The notes: generated from the letters alone by a model not told the origin. A stretch of DNA of 40,246 nucleotides from Planctomycetota bacterium (GCA_021781415.1 JAJXWW010000109.1:1-40246), one strand, 5' to 3'. Shown: positions 17,375 to 26,401, counted from the stretch's first letter. Made by a program: numbers and translations.

Positions 17375-18268
17375 ATGGCTGACTCCCGATCCCCGGTCTT
17401 AATCGAACCCCAATTTCTCGCACGACTCGAACAACTCGAGTTGGTGTCGCGCAAAATCTTCCTCGGCCGCATGAAGGGCGAGCGGCGGAGCAAGCGCAAG
17501 GGACAGAGCGTCGAGTTCGCCGACTATCGCAACTACGTCGTCGGCGACGATCTGCGCTTTCTCGATTGGAACCTCTACGCGCGGTTGGATCGACTCTTCC
17601 TGCGCCTCTTTATGGAAGAGGAAGACCTGCACTTTTACATCTTGCTCGATAGCAGTTTGTCGATGGATTTTGGCGAGCCAACAAAATTGCACTACGCCAA
17701 GCAAATCGCGGCGGCGCTAGGGTTTATTGGCCTCGTCAATCTCGATCGCGTCGTCGTCGAGGCGTTTAACGAACGGCTGACGCAGACCCTCCCACCGTTG
17801 CGCGGACGGCGCAGTCTGTCGCGCCTGTTCGATTTTCTGACGAACATCGAGGCGGCGGGACCGAGCGATTTGGCCCAGGCACTGCGGAGCTTCAGCATTC
17901 GAAGCAGCGGCAAGGGCATCGTCGTCGTCCTCAGCGATTTCATGGACAAGGGGGGCTACGAAGAAGCTCTGCGCTATCTGGTGGCACGGCAGATGGATGT
18001 CTTCGTTCTTCAGATATTCTCGCCCGAAGAGATCGAACCGGGGATCGTCGGCGATTTGCAACTCGTCGATGTCGAAGACGGCGACTTGGCCGAGATTACC
18101 GTGAATGGTCCGTTGCTGCGGCGCTATCGGCAGAACCTCGCCGCCTTTCGCGCCGAACTGCACGAGTTCTGCACCCGTCGCGGCATCGGCTGCCTCTTCG
18201 CCGACACCCAGACGCCGTTCGACCGATTGGTGCTAACCTATTTTCGCCAACGCGGCCTCGTTCGATGA
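17375..18268 (+). CDS. DUF58 domain-containing protein
   Basis: About 297 residues from the ATG at 17375; an earlier in-frame ATG at 17354 would add seven residues. The N-terminal half carries the DUF58 signature: RMKGERRSKRKGQSVEFADY, then YVVGDDLRFLDWNLYARLDR. The rest has a VWA-like fold with a metal-site motif LLDSSLSM near residue 100 and VVVLSDFMDKGGY further on. No membrane helix is visible, unlike some longer DUF58 proteins. It follows moxR after about 100 bases, and the VWA-MoxR-DUF58 order indicates one functional module. The biochemical role of DUF58 proteins is not well established. Confidence 0.9.
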   Translation: MADSRSPVLIEPQFLARLEQLELVSRKIFLGRMKGERRSKRKGQSVEFADYRNYVVGDDLRFLDWNLYARLDRLFLRLFMEEEDLHFYILLDSSLSMDFGEPTKLHYAKQIAAALGFIGLVNLDRVVVEAFNERLTQTLPPLRGRRSLSRLFDFLTNIEAAGPSDLAQALRSFSIRSSGKGIVVVLSDFMDKGGYEEALRYLVARQMDVFVLQIFSPEEIEPGIVGDLQLVDVEDGDLAEITVNGPLLRRYRQNLAAFRAELHEFCTRRGIGCLFADTQTPFDRLVLTYFRQRGLVR

Positions 18269-18274
18269 AGCCAT

Positions 18275-18727
18275 TCAGTAGGACATCGGCACGGTTGAGG
18301 TGCTGCTCAAAACGATCGGCCCCACTAAGAATACCTCCGGCATCCAAGTGTAATTGATGGTCACGGTAACGGTGTTATTGGTCGGCGTCTCATAATCGGT
18401 TGCGATGCTATAGGGCATGTTGTCCGTGTTCCAGACGACGCTGTAAGTCAGCTGCGTCAGATCGAGGGTGGCATAAGGAACGATGGCGTTGGTGTACACG
18501 TCTTGCGGCGTGGCGGCGGCGTTGCCAGTTTCGGACTGATACATCCCGCCATGCACCGAGGCGTAGCGCGCGCCTTCGCGCGCTAACATGGCCAACTGTT
18601 GGTAGCGGAAAATGCCGTAGCCCCCCACAATCGTGGCCAGGATGAGAAAGATCAAGATCGGCAGCACGACGGCGGACTCGGTGGCACTGACGCCGCGCCG
18701 GCGCTGGTCCAGGGATCGACGGATCAA
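18275..18727 (-). CDS. TadE-like pseudopilin (second of pair)
   Basis: A 150-residue TadE-family protein. After a basic leader (RRRGVSATESAVVLPILIFL) there is a single hydrophobic helix with a glutamate at its N-terminal side, the pseudopilin signature that a prepilin peptidase could cut. The remainder is a polar, threonine- and tyrosine-rich domain that should be extracytoplasmic. The start codon is TTG at 18727, supported by GGGAGG seven bases upstream; the preceding gene ends 13 bases before. It is probably a minor subunit of the Tad pilus encoded by the divergent genes. It ends six bases from the DUF58 stop, so the two transcripts converge tightly. Confidence 0.85.
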   Translation of the reverse strand: MIRRSLDQRRRGVSATESAVVLPILIFLILATIVGGYGIFRYQQLAMLAREGARYASVHGGMYQSETGNAAATPQDVYTNAIVPYATLDLTQLTYSVVWNTDNMPYSIATDYETPTNNTVTVTINYTWMPEVFLVGPIVLSSTSTVPMSY

Positions 18728-18734
18728 GGTGCTT

Positions 18735-18740
18735 CCTCCC
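18735..18740 (-). promoter_or_regulatory. Ribosome binding site supporting a TTG start
   Basis: GGGAGG on the minus strand lies seven bases before the TTG at 18727 and overlaps no upstream coding sequence, which makes the rare start codon credible. Confidence 0.55.
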
Positions 18741-19184
18741 TCAATTTGGCGCGGACGGAACGACGCGCATTTGAACGGTGCGGCTCAGCTGGATCGGATT
18801 CGACAAGCCCGGATAGGTGCTGATGGTGGCAAACGAGTAGACTACGGTGACATCGACACAGGGATTGCCGTTGGCATCGACGCCGTTGGAGAAACTGACT
18901 ACAGGTTGAGGAGACAGATTGCTGGCGTCGGCCAATGCGGCGTTGGTGATTGCTAGAGAGGGATTCACATTGTAATAGGGCGATTCCGTCGCGGCCGTCG
19001 GATCGCTGGCATAGAGTGCCCCGTTGCGCGCACAGTTGGTGACGATGGAATAGTGATAGTATAATCGTGCGAAATCGACGGTGAACAGGAACAGCATCGC
19101 CAGGAACGGTAACAATAGCACCAACTCGACGGCGGCCGTTCCGCGTCGTGGACACAGTCTACTCGAGTGGAAACGCCCGACCAT
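18741..19184 (-). CDS. TadE-like pseudopilin (first of pair)
   Basis: A 147-residue protein with the TadE layout: basic leader, RRGTAAVELVLLLPFLAMLF with the conserved glutamate, one membrane helix and an extracytoplasmic domain of about 100 residues. Two cysteines (CARNG and CVDV) could form a disulphide. AGGAGGGG precedes the ATG at 19184 by about seven bases. It is followed after 13 bases by a second gene of the same family, so the pair is an operon and probably arose by duplication. It is divergent from tadZ-A-B-C across 317 bases. TadF is a possible alternative name for either copy. Confidence 0.85.
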   Translation of the reverse strand: MVGRFHSSRLCPRRGTAAVELVLLLPFLAMLFLFTVDFARLYYHYSIVTNCARNGALYASDPTAATESPYYNVNPSLAITNAALADASNLSPQPVVSFSNGVDANGNPCVDVTVVYSFATISTYPGLSNPIQLSRTVQMRVVPSAPN

Positions 19185-19501
19185 TGCTTACCCCTCCTGC
19201 ATGGGAGAGAATCGTCCGATAAGCATATCGAAACATAGATCGGAAAGATCCCGAAAGCAAACTCGAAGCATCGTCTCTTCGTTCCTGCCTGGGATAAGAA
19301 TTGGTTGCATGGAAGCAATTATCGCTTCGTCGGAAAGGGAGATTTGACTCGCCTCTCGCCGTGACGTAAAAGACTTTATCGCTCTCACCAAAACTCTCCA
19401 CGCCGAACCGCTTGCCCACTTGACCCGCAACAACGCCCGACCGCAAGCATCGGAGCGCGGAGAGACGAAGCGGAGGTCGATGTTCGAATCGAGGATTTCG
19501 C
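19185..19501. other. Divergent intergenic region between tadE pair and tadZ
   Basis: These 317 bases must hold promoters for both pilus transcripts. I see the tadE ribosome site near the left edge and GAGGA ahead of tadZ at the right edge. No convincing promoter pair, operator palindrome or small gene stood out. Confidence 0.4.
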
Positions 19502-20683
19502 ATGCATGTCGCGGTGCTAATTCAAAACACCTCACATCCTCTGGGGCTTCGGCTCCGCGAGATGTTGCAGGCGCGATTGAGTTGTCGGGAGTCGGAATTG
19601 ATCTCCTTCGATCGTGCCGAGGAAACGCTGGCGCGCGGCAAGGCGAGCGTGTTGGTCGTCGTTCTCTCGCCCGCGCCCGAATTGGCGTTGAATTACCTGC
19701 GAAAACTGCGTTCGCGGGTCTCCGGCCCCGTTCTCGCCGTCGGCTTAGCCTCCGATTCCAAGCTCATTCTCCGCGCTTTGCACGAAGGTGCCGATCATTA
19801 TCTCGATGAGAGCGATCTGGAAGCCCAGCTGGATTCCGTGATTCAACGCTTACAAATCAACCTGGAGCGAACGCAGCAATCGAACGGCAGGCTCATCGGC
19901 CTGCTCGGCGCTTCGGGCGGCAGCGGCACGAGTACATTGGCGGTGAACCTTGCCGGCGTCCTGGCGCGCGACCGTGGCCGCTGTGCTTTGATCGACCTCA
20001 AGCCCGGCGTCGGCGATCTCGCGGCCTTGCTCGATCTCAAGCCGACGCACAATCTCGCCGATCTGTGCCTCAATTCCGCACGCATGGATCGCGCCATGTT
20101 TGAGAGCGCATTGGTAGTCCATGCCAGCGGCGTTCATCTGCTGGCACCGCCTCAAATGTACGAGGATATTCGCCTGGTGACCGCGGCGGGAGTGAACAAG
20201 ACACTGCATCTGGCCCGGGATCTATTCCGCCATACGGTCGTCGATCTGGAAGACTGCTACCACGAGGAGCAAGCGACCGTTTTGCGCCAAGCGGACGCCA
20301 TTTTACTCGTCTTTCGCCTCGATTTTACCTCGTTGCGCAGCACCAAGCGCATCTTGGAAAACCTGGCGCAGGCCGGCATCGACGGCGAGCGCGTGAGCTT
20401 GGCGATCAATCGGTTTGGACAGGCGAAGGAATTACCCCTCACGCAGGCGGAAGAAGCGTTGGGGCGCAAGATTTCCTTCATCGTGCCGGACGACCCGAAG
20501 ACGATCAACGCCGCCAACAACGCCGGCGAGCCTGCGGTTTTCCGTTCTCCCTCGTCCAAAGTGGCCTTAAGCATCGTGCAGATGGCGAACGGACTGAGCG
20601 CCCGAGACGAAACGGAATCGACCCCGACGCCGCGACATCCCGTCAAATCCGCGAACGGTTGGCTGGCTGTTTTCCACGGCTGA
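19502..20683 (+). CDS. cpaE: CpaE/TadZ-like pilus localisation ATPase
   Basis: A 393-residue protein with a receiver-like N-terminal domain (1-125, e.g. ASVLVVVLSPAPELALNYLR) and a MinD/ParA-type ATPase domain (about 135-350). The P-loop reads LLGASGGSGTSTLAVNLAGV: the usual signature lysines of KGGxGKT are absent, as is frequent in CpaE/TadZ proteins. The switch region LIDLKPGVGDLAALLDL and the later VVDLEDC and LVINR-like (LAINRFGQAKEL) strands fit the family. TadZ proteins place the Tad apparatus at the pole or other site. GAGGA lies nine bases upstream of the start. It is the first gene of the tadZ-A-B-C set. Confidence 0.88.
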   Translation: MHVAVLIQNTSHPLGLRLREMLQARLSCRESELISFDRAEETLARGKASVLVVVLSPAPELALNYLRKLRSRVSGPVLAVGLASDSKLILRALHEGADHYLDESDLEAQLDSVIQRLQINLERTQQSNGRLIGLLGASGGSGTSTLAVNLAGVLARDRGRCALIDLKPGVGDLAALLDLKPTHNLADLCLNSARMDRAMFESALVVHASGVHLLAPPQMYEDIRLVTAAGVNKTLHLARDLFRHTVVDLEDCYHEEQATVLRQADAILLVFRLDFTSLRSTKRILENLAQAGIDGERVSLAINRFGQAKELPLTQAEEALGRKISFIVPDDPKTINAANNAGEPAVFRSPSSKVALSIVQMANGLSARDETESTPTPRHPVKSANGWLAVFHG

Positions 20684-20736
20684 AACAAATCTCCGGCTAC
20701 CCATAAAAGCCGGTTCACCGAGGTAGGGGACTCTTT

Positions 20737-22119
20737 ATGCCGCGCATTCCTTCCGATGAAGTCACTGCACTCGACGGCGATTCGTGGGCCGACGTGGAGG
20801 CCATTCGCCGCCCTTCGGCTTCTCTCTCTCAGGGATCGGAAGAACGTCGCCGTCTCAAGGCGCAGCTGCACCAACAACTGATCGCCAACATGGATTTGAC
20901 GGCGATCGGCTCCGTCAGCCGCGACGATTTACGCGCCGAGGTGCGCCGCCGCGCCGAGGAGTTGAGCCAGCGTAGCTCCAACTTGCTCAACCGCGCCGAA
21001 CGCGAACGCTTGGTCGCCGAGGTTCTCGACGAGACCTTCGGACTCGGCCCCCTCGAACCGCTCATGGCCGATCCAACCATCAGCGACATACTCATCAACG
21101 GTCACAGCGTCGTCTACGTCGAACGGAATGGCCGTTTGGAACGAGCCGACGTTGCCTTTACCGACGCGCGCCATTTGCTCCACATCATTCAACGCATCGT
21201 CGGCCAGGTGGGCCGCCGCGTGGATGAAACCAGTCCGATGGTCGATGGCCGGCTCGCGGACGGCAGCCGCATCAACGCCATCATCCCGCCGTTGGCGCTC
21301 GACGGCGCGCTGGTGTCGATCCGTCGCTTCGGCGTGCGTCCGCTGTTGGCCAACGATTTAGTACAAAAGGGAGCCATGACGGAGGAAATGGCCGCCTTTC
21401 TATCGGCTTGCGTGCGGGCGCGGTTGAATCTGTTGATCTCCGGCGGTACCGGCAGCGGCAAAACGACGCTGTTGAACGCTCTTTCGGCCTTTATCCCCTC
21501 CGATGAGCGCGTCATCACCATTGAGGACGCGGCGGAATTGCGTTTGCAACAACCGCACATCGGTCGCCTGGAAACGCGACCCAAGAACGTCGAAGGCGCG
21601 GGTGAAGTAACGACGCGCGATCTAGTTCGCAACGCCCTCCGCATGAGGCCGGATCGCATCGTTATCGGCGAATGTCGCGGCCCCGAAGCGCTCGACATGC
21701 TCCAAGCGATGAATACCGGACACGAAGGATCGCTCACCACCGTCCACGCCAACGATACCCGCGATGCCCTGAGCCGTCTGGAGATGATGGTCGGCATGGC
21801 CGGTTTCGACATGCCCATGTGGGTGATTCGCAAGCAAATCGCTTCGGCGATTCACGTCATCGTACAGACGACGCGGCTGTCGGGTGGAGCGCGCAAAGTG
21901 GTGAAGATCTCCGAAGTCACCGGAGTCGAAGGCGAGAATCTGGCGATGCACGACTTGTTCGCCTACAAACAAACCGGCGTCGATGAAGACCGCCGCGCCC
22001 AAGGCTATTTCCATGCGACGGGCATCCGTCCGCATTACCTCGAACGTCTGACGGCATGTGGCGTGGAAGTGCCTCTACACCTGTTCGAGCGGCGGATTCT
22101 GACCGGCGGTCGCGCCTAA
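20737..22119 (+). CDS. tadA: CpaF/TadA-type secretion ATPase
   Basis: A 460-residue hexameric motor ATPase that powers Tad/Flp pilus assembly at the cytoplasmic face. Motifs in order are the N-terminal domain with LGPLEPLMADPTISDILING, the Walker A GGTGSGKT at 236-243, the Asp box VITIEDAAELRLQQPH, Walker B near RIVIGECRGPEALDMLQAMN and the His box GSLTTVHANDTRDAL. The length is standard. AGGTAGGGGA lies just upstream of the ATG. It follows tadZ after 53 bases and precedes tadB. Confidence 0.96.
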   Translation: MPRIPSDEVTALDGDSWADVEAIRRPSASLSQGSEERRRLKAQLHQQLIANMDLTAIGSVSRDDLRAEVRRRAEELSQRSSNLLNRAERERLVAEVLDETFGLGPLEPLMADPTISDILINGHSVVYVERNGRLERADVAFTDARHLLHIIQRIVGQVGRRVDETSPMVDGRLADGSRINAIIPPLALDGALVSIRRFGVRPLLANDLVQKGAMTEEMAAFLSACVRARLNLLISGGTGSGKTTLLNALSAFIPSDERVITIEDAAELRLQQPHIGRLETRPKNVEGAGEVTTRDLVRNALRMRPDRIVIGECRGPEALDMLQAMNTGHEGSLTTVHANDTRDALSRLEMMVGMAGFDMPMWVIRKQIASAIHVIVQTTRLSGGARKVVKISEVTGVEGENLAMHDLFAYKQTGVDEDRRAQGYFHATGIRPHYLERLTACGVEVPLHLFERRILTGGRA

Positions 22120-22174
22120 TCCGGTCGGTCCCGATGTCCAAGCGGTCCCTTCGTTCGCCCCATGAGGTTGCTCC

Positions 22175-23170
22175 GTGAGTCTCCCCTTGTCTCTCACCTT
22201 GATGTTCCTTGCCGCCAGTCTGAGCGTCGCGGCCGGCTACTCGATTTGGAGAGATCTGCGCCACCGCGACGCCTCGCGCGCGCGCCGTCGCGTCGAGAGC
22301 GAATTCCAAAAGCCCGGATCGAAGCCGGCGATGCGAACCAGTTTGTTCAAGACCGATGGGCAACTCGATTTCAACGCGCTGCAATCCGACCGACAACCCA
22401 CTCTCGATGCGCCCTTACCCCTGCCGCGACGAACCGACTGGCGATCTCATCTCCAAAAGATGGTCGAACAATCCGGACTAAAACTGTCCTTGAATCAGCT
22501 GGCTTATCTCTCCGCGGGAACGGCTCTCATCGGGGCGGCTCTCGGCTTTCTCGTCGGCGGTGCCATGCTCCTTGGCATCGGCGCAATTGGTCTTGGCTTG
22601 ACGCCGTTGCTCTACCTTCGCCACAAACAGAAATCGCGTCTCGATCGCTTTTTGATGCAACTGCCAGCGGCGTTCGATTTGATGGCGCGGGTGCTGCGTT
22701 CGGGCTATTCGGTGCCACAGGCGTTTCAGGCCGTGGCCGACTCGCTCGAACCGCCCATCGCCGGCGAGTTCGCCCAATGCCAAGAACAACAGAATCTCGG
22801 TATGTTGCCGGAATTGACCTATCGTGACTTGGCGCAGCGCACCGGCATTCTGGAAGTCAAAATCTTCGTCATGGCCATGATGATTCAACGACAAAGCGGA
22901 GGCAATTTATCGGAAGTATTGGAACGCCTCGCCGCCTTGGTCCGCGAGCGCGTGCGCCTGCGCAATCACGTCCGCACGCTGACCGCCGAGGGACGCATGC
23001 AAGCCTTGGTTCTTCTGGTCTTGCCTCCCGTTATGTTCTTGGTGATGCGTTTCGTCAATCGCCCCTATGCCGATATTCTCTTGGAGCATACGGGACTTCT
23101 CGCCGCCATGTTCGTGGCGATGGCCGTCGGAGCGCTGTGGATTCGCAAAATCATTCAGTTCGATTTTTAG
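22175..23170 (+). CDS. tadB: TadB-like inner-membrane platform protein
   Basis: A 331-residue type II secretion F-domain protein. It has a hydrophobic N-terminal helix (1-18), a pair of helices at about 108-150, the cytoplasmic F domain (QLPAAFDLMARVLRSGYSVP, then QRQSGGNLSEVLERLAALVR) and two C-terminal helices. It forms the membrane platform with TadC. The start codon is GTG at 22175 with TGAGGT seven bases ahead; an ATG nine codons later is possible but would trim the first helix. Confidence 0.93.
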   Translation: MSLPLSLTLMFLAASLSVAAGYSIWRDLRHRDASRARRRVESEFQKPGSKPAMRTSLFKTDGQLDFNALQSDRQPTLDAPLPLPRRTDWRSHLQKMVEQSGLKLSLNQLAYLSAGTALIGAALGFLVGGAMLLGIGAIGLGLTPLLYLRHKQKSRLDRFLMQLPAAFDLMARVLRSGYSVPQAFQAVADSLEPPIAGEFAQCQEQQNLGMLPELTYRDLAQRTGILEVKIFVMAMMIQRQSGGNLSEVLERLAALVRERVRLRNHVRTLTAEGRMQALVLLVLPPVMFLVMRFVNRPYADILLEHTGLLAAMFVAMAVGALWIRKIIQFDF

Positions 23171-23185
23171 AGTGGGTAAGTCTTC

Positions 23186-23238
23186 TCCTTCGTTTGTCTG
23201 TACGCCGAGAGAGAAGGGTTGGGAGGACGGTGAGGGAT
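23186..23238 (+). repeat. Possible degenerate TGTAC-centred dispersed repeat ahead of tadC
   Basis: A pyrimidine-rich part (CTTCTCCTTCG), a central CTGTAC and a purine-rich part (GAGAGAAGGGTTGGGAGG) form an imperfect inverted repeat. Similar pyrimidine-TGTAC-purine segments occur at 26286-26316 and 39475-39500. The purine side supplies the GGTGAGGG that probably acts as the tadC ribosome site. Confidence 0.35.
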
Positions 23239-24162
23239 ATGATCGAAAAGGGTTGGATCAGTATGCTCGTGTTTCTCCTGACGAGCGGACTGATATTAGG
23301 CTTCTTCATGTGGCGCAACCGCGATCTCTTATTGACGAAGGCGCGCATGCGCGGTCTGGGCGCTGCCCCGCGCGAACGTCCGGCGAGTCATGGACTCGGG
23401 AAACAGCTGCTGTCCAAACTGCCCGACATGGGTACTCCGTTGCTGCCGACCACCGAGGAGCAACGAACGCAGCTGCGGCAACGCCTGATTGAAGCCGGCA
23501 TCTACGATACGAAAGCCTTGGCGTTGATCCTCGGCGTCAAAATGCTGTTGATGGCCGCGCCGTTGATTCTGTCGATCGTCTTGTCCGCGACTGGGATCCT
23601 GTCGCCGATTCGTGCGATGATGGCGGGCGCGCTCGGATTGGGGCTGGGCATGATCGCGCCGGGTATGTGGCTCGATTATCGAAAAAATGCTCGACAGAGC
23701 AGCCTTCGCCGCGCGCTGCCGGACGCCCTGGACATGCTCGTGTTGTGTCTGGAGGGCGGCGTCAGCCTGAACGCGGCCATGCAGCGCGTCACCGCCGAAT
23801 TGCACTCGGCTCATCCGCTGTTGGGCGAAGAGATGGATCTCGTGCAGCGCGAAATGATGCTGGGTGTGTCCGCCGGAGAAGGATTGCAAAAACTCGCCGC
23901 CCGCTGCGATCTCGACGATCTGCGCCACCTCGCCTCCGTCGTGTTGCAAAGCGAACGCTATGGGGCCAGCGTCGTCAAGGCGCTACGCATCCACGCCGAC
24001 ACGTTGCGCCAGCAACGCCAGCAGCGTGCCGAAGAGATGGCGCAGAAGGCGTCCGTCAAGATCCTTTTTCCGACGCTGTTGTGCATCTTCCCAGCCGTCT
24101 TTATCGTCATTATCGGTCCTGCCGCCTTTCAACTCGCGGCCATTTTTTCGCGCATGAAATGA
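23239..24162 (+). CDS. tadC: TadC-like inner-membrane platform protein
   Basis: About 307 residues from the ATG at 23239, which is preceded by GGTGAGGG; the same frame is open back into tadB but that part has no features. There is an N-terminal helix (ISMLVFLLTSGLILGFFMW), two further helices near 95-140, and the F domain with RRALPDALDMLVLCLEGGVS and LHSAHPLLGEEMDLVQREM. A helix at the end reads PTLLCIFPAVFIVIIGPAAF. It is the second platform subunit, paired with TadB. The pilin, peptidase and secretin genes do not follow; a kinase gene does. Confidence 0.93.
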   Translation: MIEKGWISMLVFLLTSGLILGFFMWRNRDLLLTKARMRGLGAAPRERPASHGLGKQLLSKLPDMGTPLLPTTEEQRTQLRQRLIEAGIYDTKALALILGVKMLLMAAPLILSIVLSATGILSPIRAMMAGALGLGLGMIAPGMWLDYRKNARQSSLRRALPDALDMLVLCLEGGVSLNAAMQRVTAELHSAHPLLGEEMDLVQREMMLGVSAGEGLQKLAARCDLDDLRHLASVVLQSERYGASVVKALRIHADTLRQQRQQRAEEMAQKASVKILFPTLLCIFPAVFIVIIGPAAFQLAAIFSRMK

Positions 24163-24191
24163 CTCCGCCTCGGAGGACGAGGGTTGCATTC

Positions 24192-24197
24192 TATACT
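24192..24197 (+). promoter_or_regulatory. Possible -10 box ahead of the kinase gene
   Basis: TATACT lies 75 bases before the kinase start and just after the tadC stop. No good -35 element was found at the usual distance, so this is weak evidence that the kinase has its own promoter. Confidence 0.2.
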
Positions 24198-24271
24198 CGT
24201 ACTGAAGCGGCGAGTGGAGGCGCGTTGACGTAGCGCGTGCTTGCCCAATCCCCGAATCCGAGGAACTCGTC

Positions 24272-26284
24272 GTGGATCGCTCCGACTTCATCGAGCGTTT
24301 GCGGCAAAGCCAACTACTTTCCACGTCTCAATGCGAGCAAGTGGCGCAGCGCTTCGCCGGCGCGACTCCTTCCGAGAGCGCGGTCGAGGCACTGGTGGAA
24401 GAAGGCATCTTGACGCCCTTTCAATTCCGCCACCTCATCTCCGATGACGCCCAACCTCTGAACCTGGGACAATATCGACTGCTCGACGAAGTGGGGCGTG
24501 GCGGCATGGGGCGCGTCTACAAGGCGCTGCACACCATCATGGACCGAATTGTCGCCGTCAAAGTCATTGCGCCGGACTTGGTGCGCGATCCCGTCGCCGT
24601 CGCATGGTTTCGTCGAGAAGTTCGCGCCTGCACTCAACTGGCGCATCCGAATATCGTCATGGCCTACGACGCCAACGAGGCGGAGGGGCTTCACTTTCTC
24701 GTCATGGAGTACGTCCACGGCATTACTCTCGACGCACTGGTGAAACAATTTGGATCTTTACCGATCCCTTATAGCTGCGCTTTGATCTGTCAGGCCGCGC
24801 GAGGTTTGCAGCACGCCCACGAGAAAGGCTTGGTGCATCGAGACATCAAACCCGGCAACCTGTTGATCCCCTTTTCCGAAAGCGAACGGCTGCCCGACGT
24901 CTTGGTAAAGATTCTCGACTTCGGCTTGGCGCGCCTGCAAGGCAAAACCAAGGGCGACACCATCGCGCTGCGCGGCGAAACCGGTGTCTTGGGCACACCC
25001 GATTACATTGCTCCGGAACAATCGCGCGACATCCATGCCGCCGACATTCGCTCCGATCTCTACAGTTTGGGATGCGCGTTCTACTTCGTCTTGACCGGCC
25101 GCGTGCCGTTCCCCGGCGAAAACGCGATGGAGAAACTCCTCAAACATCTCACGGAGGTGGCGGAGCCGGTGGAGAGGGCGCGCCCCGATGTGCCGCCGAG
25201 GATCGCGTCTCTGGTGCGGCGATTGATGGCCAAAGATCCCGCCGATCGACCCCAAACGCCCGCCGAAGTGGTCGAGGAACTCGACGCCTGGAAGGCCGAG
25301 CCTTCACCTCTCCCGTCGGGTACTCCAACGCCCAAGTGTCCACCGTGGTTGTCGCCGCCGACCTACCATCCCTCCGACCGGCCCGCGACTTCGCCTTCGC
25401 CGGAGCCTACCTCGCATTTCGACAAGATTGAAGTCTTCGCACCATCGCGGCGTGAGAACGAGCCTACGGACTTCGCGTGCCTCGCAGCCGAGTCTCCCAA
25501 ACATTGGGACGACGCAGCCGTCGAGAATAACAAACGCCGCGCGACGCGCGACACACTCTCGATCTCGCAGCCCGAAGACACCGAAGCGGCCACCGCCGAG
25601 GCGCTATCGGAGCGGATTGCTTGCGAGTCCAGAGGCCGCGACCATTCGGACGCCACTCAATCAGAAATGCCGCCGACGCCCGCCGACGCAATCGTATCCC
25701 GCGATCCGCCGCCGATCGATGCAGACATCTGCCGCCTGTGGAGAGAGTGGACCGCGTTCGTGCAAACGATTCTCTCAGGACGCGGACAGTCGGGCATCGA
25801 TACCCAATCGTATCGATCCCTTCACGCCTCGTTACTTCAAGCCTGTCGTCGAGCAATCGAAACCTGTTCCCATCCCGAACGGCGTGCCTTCTACGAAGAG
25901 TGTTTGTCGATCGCGCAACCGTGGTTCAAATTGCAATCGTTCGCCCTCGCCGATCCGGTTATCCTCGACTCGCTGTTGCGGAGATGCCAACAGATTGTCC
26001 TGGAACTGAACCAAGGGATTTCGCCCTGGACGCTCCGTCAGATTCTCGCCTGGACCACGTTTGTGCTGAATCTTCTCGCGGCGGGGCTGTGGTATTGGCT
26101 CGCGGGTAGGCTTCGTTTGCCGGTACTACTGCGTCTCTTCGATTGGAATTTCTCGCCGTCGACGCTGCGCTCCGTGTGGGCCTACCTGCAAACGCATCCC
26201 TCGCTCTGGATGGGTCTGGTCTTTCCGCTCGTCTTTTTGTTCACCTTCGCCTTCGTGCGTCGCTCCACGCGCAGGGAGTCGTAA
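24272..26284 (+). CDS. Membrane-associated Ser/Thr protein kinase
   Basis: A 670-residue Hanks-type kinase. After a short N-terminal domain (EGILTPFQFRHLIS) the catalytic domain runs from about 68 to 340: glycine loop GRGGMGRV at 75-82, VAVKVI, HRDIKPGN with catalytic Asp 191, DFG at 216-218 and GTPDYIAPEQ. All catalytic residues are present, so it should be active. Residues 340-490 are proline-, serine- and acid-rich and look disordered. A helical domain follows, and two hydrophobic helices occur at the C-terminus (about 595-615 and 645-662), which is unlike the common kinase-TM-sensor order. The start is GTG with GAGGA seven bases upstream. It lies 109 bases after tadC; control of the pilus is possible but unproven. 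Confidence 0.92.
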   Translation: MDRSDFIERLRQSQLLSTSQCEQVAQRFAGATPSESAVEALVEEGILTPFQFRHLISDDAQPLNLGQYRLLDEVGRGGMGRVYKALHTIMDRIVAVKVIAPDLVRDPVAVAWFRREVRACTQLAHPNIVMAYDANEAEGLHFLVMEYVHGITLDALVKQFGSLPIPYSCALICQAARGLQHAHEKGLVHRDIKPGNLLIPFSESERLPDVLVKILDFGLARLQGKTKGDTIALRGETGVLGTPDYIAPEQSRDIHAADIRSDLYSLGCAFYFVLTGRVPFPGENAMEKLLKHLTEVAEPVERARPDVPPRIASLVRRLMAKDPADRPQTPAEVVEELDAWKAEPSPLPSGTPTPKCPPWLSPPTYHPSDRPATSPSPEPTSHFDKIEVFAPSRRENEPTDFACLAAESPKHWDDAAVENNKRRATRDTLSISQPEDTEAATAEALSERIACESRGRDHSDATQSEMPPTPADAIVSRDPPPIDADICRLWREWTAFVQTILSGRGQSGIDTQSYRSLHASLLQACRRAIETCSHPERRAFYEECLSIAQPWFKLQSFALADPVILDSLLRRCQQIVLELNQGISPWTLRQILAWTTFVLNLLAAGLWYWLAGRLRLPVLLRLFDWNFSPSTLRSVWAYLQTHPSLWMGLVFPLVFLFTFAFVRRSTRRES

Positions 26285-26285
26285 C

Positions 26286-26316
26286 CCCTTTCCTCCTGTG
26301 TACATGGAAGAGGGGG
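26286..26316. repeat. Possible degenerate TGTAC-centred dispersed repeat
   Basis: CCCCTTTCC on the left and GGAAGAGGGGG on the right surround CTCCTGTGTACAT in the gap between the kinase and ileS. It is imperfect; it resembles the elements at 23186 and 39475 in layout. Confidence 0.35.
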
Positions 26317-26401
26317 CGAATCCGAGAGTAGCAGCGGCATCGTTCATCGCATCCAACGACCTCCGGCAAGGCTTCGTCTCGACGGTGACGCGGGCTTCTG
26401 C

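Noticed and set aside
18268..18275. Shared terminator between DUF58 and the TadE-like gene
   Set aside because: Only six bases separate the two stops, and I saw no hairpin with a T run there.
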